The position numbers and the translations under genes were made by a program. A stretch of 64,000 bases of DNA from Glandiceps talaboti (taxonomy: Eukaryota; Hemichordata; Enteropneusta; Spengelidae). The DNA is taken from assembly GCF_964340395.1 (NCBI RefSeq), contig NC_135553.1, forward strand, positions 10,659,001-10,723,000. The letters run 5' to 3'. This document shows, in pieces, positions 63,501 through 64,000 of the stretch; position 1 is the first letter of the stretch; the number at the start of each line of letters is the position of its first letter. The notes under the pieces were generated by a model. The model was not told the origin of the DNA. It was given only the letters and a program-made list of their open reading frames with translations, and did not search any database.

Positions 63501-63863
63501 TAACGAACCTCTCTTTGTGTGTAATAAAAACCTTAAAGTTTCCTTTCATACCCATAAACAGAGAACAAATGTAACATATGGATACCTATACATAATCAGA
63601 AAACATCTTTATTTGCATATCACATATTATTTTTTCAAATTAATGTATTTATTTTGGATATTTATTTCTTTTCATTGCTATATTTGTAAATTGAGTTGCT
63701 ACTTTTTCTTTCACCTTCTCATCCATTTCCGCAACAGAAGACGCATGCGACCCCAATCCTTGTCAGAACGGCGGAGTTTGTTTAAAGAATTTCGGAGACC
63801 CTGCAGCCTACACATGTGACTGTCCAGCGGGATACATTGGGGCAAACTGTCAATTAAGTGAAG
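29262..63863 (+). CDS. Gene 2: secreted or membrane Reeler-EGF protein, 3' end outside window (29 visible exons)
   Basis: Joined exons give one open frame of about 1251 residues without a stop. Order: signal peptide, Reeler domain (three exons), 11 EGF-like repeats, 14 repeats from a tandem array of two alternating exon types (A and B), and one more EGF at 63738. All EGF exons are phase 1-1 (120-132 nt); the only phase-2 intron is inside the Reeler. Many of the first 11 repeats and the last share a long Cys3-Cys4 loop with Asp-Pro, for instance VVDPND, VTDPSN, FADPSS and FGDPAA. Reeler domains are known from reelin, F-spondin, FRRS1-type proteins and insect defence proteins; I know of no standard family that pairs one with long EGF arrays. 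Extracellular location is well supported; ligand, tissue and C-terminal anchor are unknown. It lies about 7.8 kb downstream of gene 1 on the same strand. Confidence 0.87.
32457..32525. repeat. 24-bp tandem repeat, nearly three copies
   Basis: Unit aaaacttgttccngccgtcc plus tgag, with single-base differences between copies, in intron 1 of gene 2. Confidence 0.85.
33535..33720. repeat. Degenerate tandem repeat, units of about 60 bp
   Basis: Two clear copies with cgggccaccgacaaggc / cgggccatcgacaagac and a following gaggtgagacgac / gaggagagac block, and a weaker first copy. More GC-rich than the surrounding intron. Confidence 0.5.
35050..35275 (+). repeat. Dispersed repeat, copy 1
   Basis: Similar over about 220 bp, same orientation, to 41549-41768. 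Shared blocks include atcaaattgattt, a following gggt-cgcac block, and tatactacttat. Class unknown. Confidence 0.7.
38244..38481 (+). CDS. Gene 2 exon 2: middle of Reeler domain
   Basis: 238 nt, acceptor cttacag, phase 1 in, phase 2 out (gt|gtaagt). It continues the Reeler with VTIL, then FGGILLQAR (the family's F-x-G-F-L-L-Q-A-R block), [20 protein letters not shown], and SFTWVAP. The join with exon 1 is continuous with the family pattern, so no exon seems to be missed in the 8.8-kb intron. Confidence 0.88.
40327..40510. mobile_element. Foldback (MITE-like) element, 184 bp
   Basis: Two arms of about 75-80 bp are imperfect inverted copies: gtaacacaatatcaagcaag on the left matches the reverse complement of the right end (cttgtttgatattgggtta). 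Blocks around ccgttac, cacgctgttgc and cgcc are shared. No coding capacity. A non-autonomous DNA element is the likely class. Confidence 0.7.
41136..41287. mobile_element. Foldback (MITE-like) element, 152 bp
   Basis: Ends gttattccccaatattt and aaatattggagagtaac are inverted copies; the arms go on through gtgacctaagg and ttgtcactac to a central gtcgctaggcga. The sequence is unlike the element at 40327. Confidence 0.72.
41549..41768 (+). repeat. Dispersed repeat, copy 2
   Basis: Partner of 35050-35275. It runs into a TATG microsatellite about 20 bp downstream, as seen at the tail of some SINE-like elements. Confidence 0.7.
41790..42005. repeat. (TATG)n(TG)n(TATG)n microsatellite
   Basis: Roughly symmetric: TATG blocks on both sides of a TG block, 216 bp. 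Confidence 0.95.
42362..42432 (+). CDS. Gene 2 exon 3: end of Reeler domain
   Basis: 71 nt, acceptor atttcag (phase 2), donor phase 1 (gtaagc). Encodes VATIAV and YWTGVKS, the typical final strand of a Reeler domain, then a short linker to the EGF array. Confidence 0.85.
42740..42865 (+). CDS. Gene 2 exon 4: EGF 1
   Basis: 126 nt, donor gtagat. Entry ADAC, closing [10 protein letters not shown]. The acceptor has three AGs in a row (acagcagcag), all in frame; the first is used here. Confidence 0.87.
43337..43456 (+). CDS. Gene 2 exon 5: EGF 2
   Basis: 120 nt, acceptor ctatag, donor gtttgt. Opens GCITNPC, has CQNGATC (O-fucose consensus), closes [10 protein letters not shown] and a TYVP linker. 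Confidence 0.87.
43874..43993 (+). CDS. Gene 2 exon 6: EGF 3
   Basis: 120 nt, acceptor tttcaag (weak AAG), donor gtcggt. Opens DVC, loop [10 protein letters not shown], closes [10 protein letters not shown]. Confidence 0.86.
44316..44438 (+). CDS. Gene 2 exon 7: EGF 4
   Basis: 123 nt, acceptor tttgcag, donor gtcggt. Opens AAAC, closes [10 protein letters not shown] plus TYVP, the same linker as EGF 2, which suggests EGFs 2-3 and 4-5 are a duplicated pair. Confidence 0.86.
45234..45353 (+). CDS. Gene 2 exon 8: EGF 5
   Basis: 120 nt, acceptor tgttag, donor gtttgt. Opens DVC, loop [10 protein letters not shown], closes [10 protein letters not shown]; close relative of EGF 3. Confidence 0.87.
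45730..45855 (+). CDS. Gene 2 exon 9: EGF 6
   Basis: 126 nt, acceptor ttcacag, donor gttagt. Opens VQGC, closes [10 protein letters not shown] with an ENNLL linker. Confidence 0.86.
45856..47326 (+). other. Intron of gene 2 (1.5 kb, EGF 6 to 7)
   Basis: No repeat, RNA gene or exon recognised in it. Confidence 0.6.
47327..47446 (+). CDS. Gene 2 exon 10: EGF 7
   Basis: 120 nt, acceptor acctag, donor gtttgt. Opens DAC, loop [10 protein letters not shown], closes [10 protein letters not shown]. Confidence 0.87.
48057..48268. repeat. Compound TATG/TG/CGTG/GGAT/CATG microsatellite
   Basis: Successive blocks of different tetranucleotides in the intron before EGF 8 of gene 2. Confidence 0.9.
48387..48506 (+). 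CDS. Gene 2 exon 11: EGF 8
   Basis: 120 nt, acceptor cttcag, donor gttggt. Opens VDVC, loop [12 protein letters not shown], closes [10 protein letters not shown]. Confidence 0.87.
48704..48764. repeat. (ATTC)n microsatellite
   Basis: About 15 units, 50 bp upstream of exon 12 of gene 2. Confidence 0.95.
48814..48945 (+). CDS. Gene 2 exon 12: EGF 9
   Basis: 132 nt, the longest EGF exon of the gene. Acceptor tttcag, donor gttagt. Opens VEAC, loop [10 protein letters not shown], closes [10 protein letters not shown] with an ENEVA linker. Confidence 0.87.
48946..49905 (+). other. Intron of gene 2 (1 kb, EGF 9 to 10)
   Basis: Mostly AT-rich. The part near 49300-49500 looks more CpG-rich and includes the palindrome agtcttgtgcaagact near 49376; otherwise nothing recognised. 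Confidence 0.5.
49906..50028 (+). CDS. Gene 2 exon 13: EGF 10
   Basis: 123 nt, acceptor taacag, donor gtagca. Opens VDAC, loop YLDPTLYVC, closes [10 protein letters not shown]. Confidence 0.87.
50732..50851 (+). CDS. Gene 2 exon 14: EGF 11
   Basis: 120 nt, acceptor gacacag, donor gtagca. Opens DNVC, closes [10 protein letters not shown]. Last intact EGF before the tandem array. Confidence 0.87.
50852..51792 (+). other. Intron of gene 2 between EGF 11 and the array border
   Basis: Holds the terminal-inverted element at 51246-51631. Sequence from about 51660 to the decayed exon resembles the A-to-B introns of the array, so the duplicated region begins here. Confidence 0.65.
51246..51631. mobile_element. 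Terminal-inverted-repeat element, about 386 bp
   Basis: Perfect 21-bp terminal repeats: gggcactcaggcttagttag plus t at 51246-51266, inverted at 51611-51631. Similarity continues inward for more than 100 bp, including mirrored short repeats (GAAC/AAAC on the left, TTTA/TTTG on the right) and the inverted pair gcaagcatcaacaag/gttgatgcttgtc. No open frame for a transposase. Confidence 0.78.
51793..51916 (+). pseudogene. Decayed B-type EGF exon at the left border of the array (B0)
   Basis: Clear homologue of the B exons: same acceptor (ttcttgacag), same start (gacgcatgcgcaagta) and same end (cacggggacaaattgtga). An extra base after tgtataaa shifts the frame and leads to a stop at the former end, and the donor is GC instead of GT (tgtacag|gcagtc). 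It is probably skipped; using it would truncate the protein. Flanking intron sequence is also related to that of the other units, so it is the oldest or most relaxed copy. Confidence 0.8.
52131..52528 (+). repeat. Long direct repeat, copy 1 (upstream of A1)
   Basis: Nearly identical to 60777-61183, with small indels; found only before A1 and A6. It marks the ends of an 8.6-kb duplication of the array. Confidence 0.85.
52529..52657 (+). CDS. Gene 2 exon 15: EGF 12, array copy A1
   Basis: 129 nt, acceptor tttactag, donor gtagac. Opens VNHCTPNPC, has CLNGGEC, loop [12 protein letters not shown], closes [10 protein letters not shown]. Together with A6 it forms a subtype distinct from A2-A5. Confidence 0.87.
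53361..53483 (+). CDS. Gene 2 exon 16: EGF 13, array copy B1
   Basis: 123 nt, acceptor ttcttgacag, donor gtagtc. Opens VNACASNPC, has CINGGTC, loop [12 protein letters not shown], closes [10 protein letters not shown]. Confidence 0.87.
54124..54252 (+). CDS. Gene 2 exon 17: EGF 14, array copy A2
   Basis: 129 nt. Opens VDPCTPNPC, has CLNGGDC and the sequon NATF, closes [10 protein letters not shown] then ENDTT. Its protein is identical to A4. Confidence 0.87.
54931..55053 (+). CDS. Gene 2 exon 18: EGF 15, array copy B2
   Basis: 123 nt. Loop [12 protein letters not shown] and [10 protein letters not shown]; the Ala in CADGF is unique among the B copies. Confidence 0.87.
55512..55640 (+). CDS. 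Gene 2 exon 19: EGF 16, array copy A3
   Basis: 129 nt. Has [19 protein letters not shown] and a final ENGTT; the same as A5 apart from one Gly/Asp change. Confidence 0.87.
56327..56449 (+). CDS. Gene 2 exon 20: EGF 17, array copy B3
   Basis: 123 nt. Loop [12 protein letters not shown], closes [10 protein letters not shown]; protein identical to B4. Confidence 0.87.
57096..57224 (+). CDS. Gene 2 exon 21: EGF 18, array copy A4
   Basis: 129 nt, repeats A2 at a distance of 2972 bp, including CLNGGDC and GDISSYSC. Confidence 0.87.
57900..58022 (+). CDS. Gene 2 exon 22: EGF 19, array copy B4
   Basis: 123 nt. Same protein as B3 ([12 protein letters not shown]), while the surrounding intron follows B2; this suggests local gene conversion. 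Confidence 0.87.
58482..58610 (+). CDS. Gene 2 exon 23: EGF 20, array copy A5
   Basis: 129 nt, repeats A3 at a distance of 2970 bp; ends ENDTT. Confidence 0.87.
59304..59426 (+). CDS. Gene 2 exon 24: EGF 21, array copy B5
   Basis: 123 nt. Opens VNACTSNPC (Ala to Thr, O-glucose consensus kept), loop [12 protein letters not shown]. It is followed by B6, because the A exon between them is deleted; phase 1-1 symmetry keeps the frame. Confidence 0.87.
60598..60720 (+). CDS. Gene 2 exon 25: EGF 22, array copy B6
   Basis: 123 nt, protein identical to B1 and B7 ([12 protein letters not shown]). Intron B5-B6 is 1171 bp. Confidence 0.87.
60777..61183 (+). repeat. Long direct repeat, copy 2 (upstream of A6)
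   Basis: Partner of 52131-52528. It includes the shared acacaacgtatatcgcaata and the segment before the A-exon acceptor. Confidence 0.85.
61184..61312 (+). CDS. Gene 2 exon 26: EGF 23, array copy A6
   Basis: 129 nt. Opens VDHCTPNPC, loop [12 protein letters not shown], closes [10 protein letters not shown] then ENDTT. Its 5' intron sequence matches that of A1. Confidence 0.87.
62051..62173 (+). CDS. Gene 2 exon 27: EGF 24, array copy B7
   Basis: 123 nt, same acceptor ttcttgacag and donor gtagtc as the other copies; protein identical to B1. Confidence 0.87.
62773..62901 (+). CDS. Gene 2 exon 28: EGF 25, array copy A7
   Basis: 129 nt, the most diverged A copy: opens VEPCTPNPC, loop [12 protein letters not shown], closes [10 protein letters not shown], ends ENEVT and so lacks the N-glycosylation sequons of A2-A5. 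Donor gtatac. The repeated intron sequence stops after it, so it is the right border of the array. Confidence 0.87.
63354..63418. repeat. Perfect 29-bp inverted repeat with 7-base loop
   Basis: Left arm 63354-63382 (ttgaaatagtaagattgtag and on) is exactly complementary to 63390-63418; the loop is tcaaaaa. It lies in the intron between EGFs 25 and 26. Confidence 0.9.
63738..63863 (+). CDS. Gene 2 exon 29: EGF 26 (last visible)
   Basis: 126 nt, acceptor gcaacag, donor gtagca. Opens EDACDPNPC, loop [10 protein letters not shown], closes [10 protein letters not shown] with a QLSE linker. It belongs to the Asp-Pro type of the first EGFs, not to the A/B array. The gene continues beyond the window. 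Confidence 0.87.
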
Positions 63864-64000
63864 GTAGCACCCTTGTTGTGTATAATGTCTATCGAGTGAA
63901 ACGCATGCGCACTGAATACTAATAGCACACATGGCACACTTAAACTTTTCCTAGTTTTGCATGTTACATTATTACATAGCATAAGTTTGCTGTTCTCACA

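Overview
The window is animal nuclear DNA, AT-rich with long microsatellites, carrying two large intron-rich genes on the + strand. Both encode secreted or membrane proteins made almost entirely of EGF-like repeats, nearly all on their own phase 1-1 exon. No prokaryotic or viral features were seen. The CUB-plus-EGF and Reeler-plus-EGF combinations, together with intron size, suggest an invertebrate, perhaps marine (an invertebrate deuterostome or a lophotrochozoan). The phylum cannot be fixed from the sequence alone.

Gene 1 (before position 1 to 21498) enters from the left edge and gives 47 exons and about 2256 residues in the window: 45 EGF-like repeats (the first partial), one CUB domain, 10 more EGF-like repeats, one transmembrane helix and a 16-residue basic tail. 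All 47 exons join in one open frame through phase-1 introns. It has no LNR, ankyrin or laminin G domain, so it is not Notch, Delta or Crumbs; fibropellin-like CUB/EGF proteins are the nearest comparison, but here the CUB is internal and the protein is membrane-anchored. A poly(A) signal follows at 21768.

From 21774 to 29261 lies an intergenic region with microsatellites and no confident gene; two weak minus-strand terminal-exon candidates are listed as findings.

Gene 2 (29262 to beyond 63863) starts with a signal peptide and a Reeler domain split over three exons by introns of 8.8 and 3.9 kb. Eleven EGF exons follow (42740-50851), many with a long Cys3-Cys4 loop holding an Asp-Pro. Next comes a young tandem array (51793-62901) in which two EGF exon types, A (129 nt) and B (123 nt), alternate with nearly identical introns: seven A, seven B, one decayed B at the left border and one A deleted inside the array. 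A further EGF exon is at 63738-63863 and the gene runs off the right edge. At least 26 EGF repeats are visible and no stop was reached.

Both products are probably extracellular, elongated, heavily O-glycosylated proteins. The most unusual parts are the Reeler-plus-EGF architecture and the A/B array, where one exon type carries O-glucose and O-fucose consensus sites and the other carries N-glycosylation sequons instead. Four foldback or terminal-inverted structures, including a perfect 29-bp hairpin, and one dispersed repeat pair sit in the introns of gene 2.
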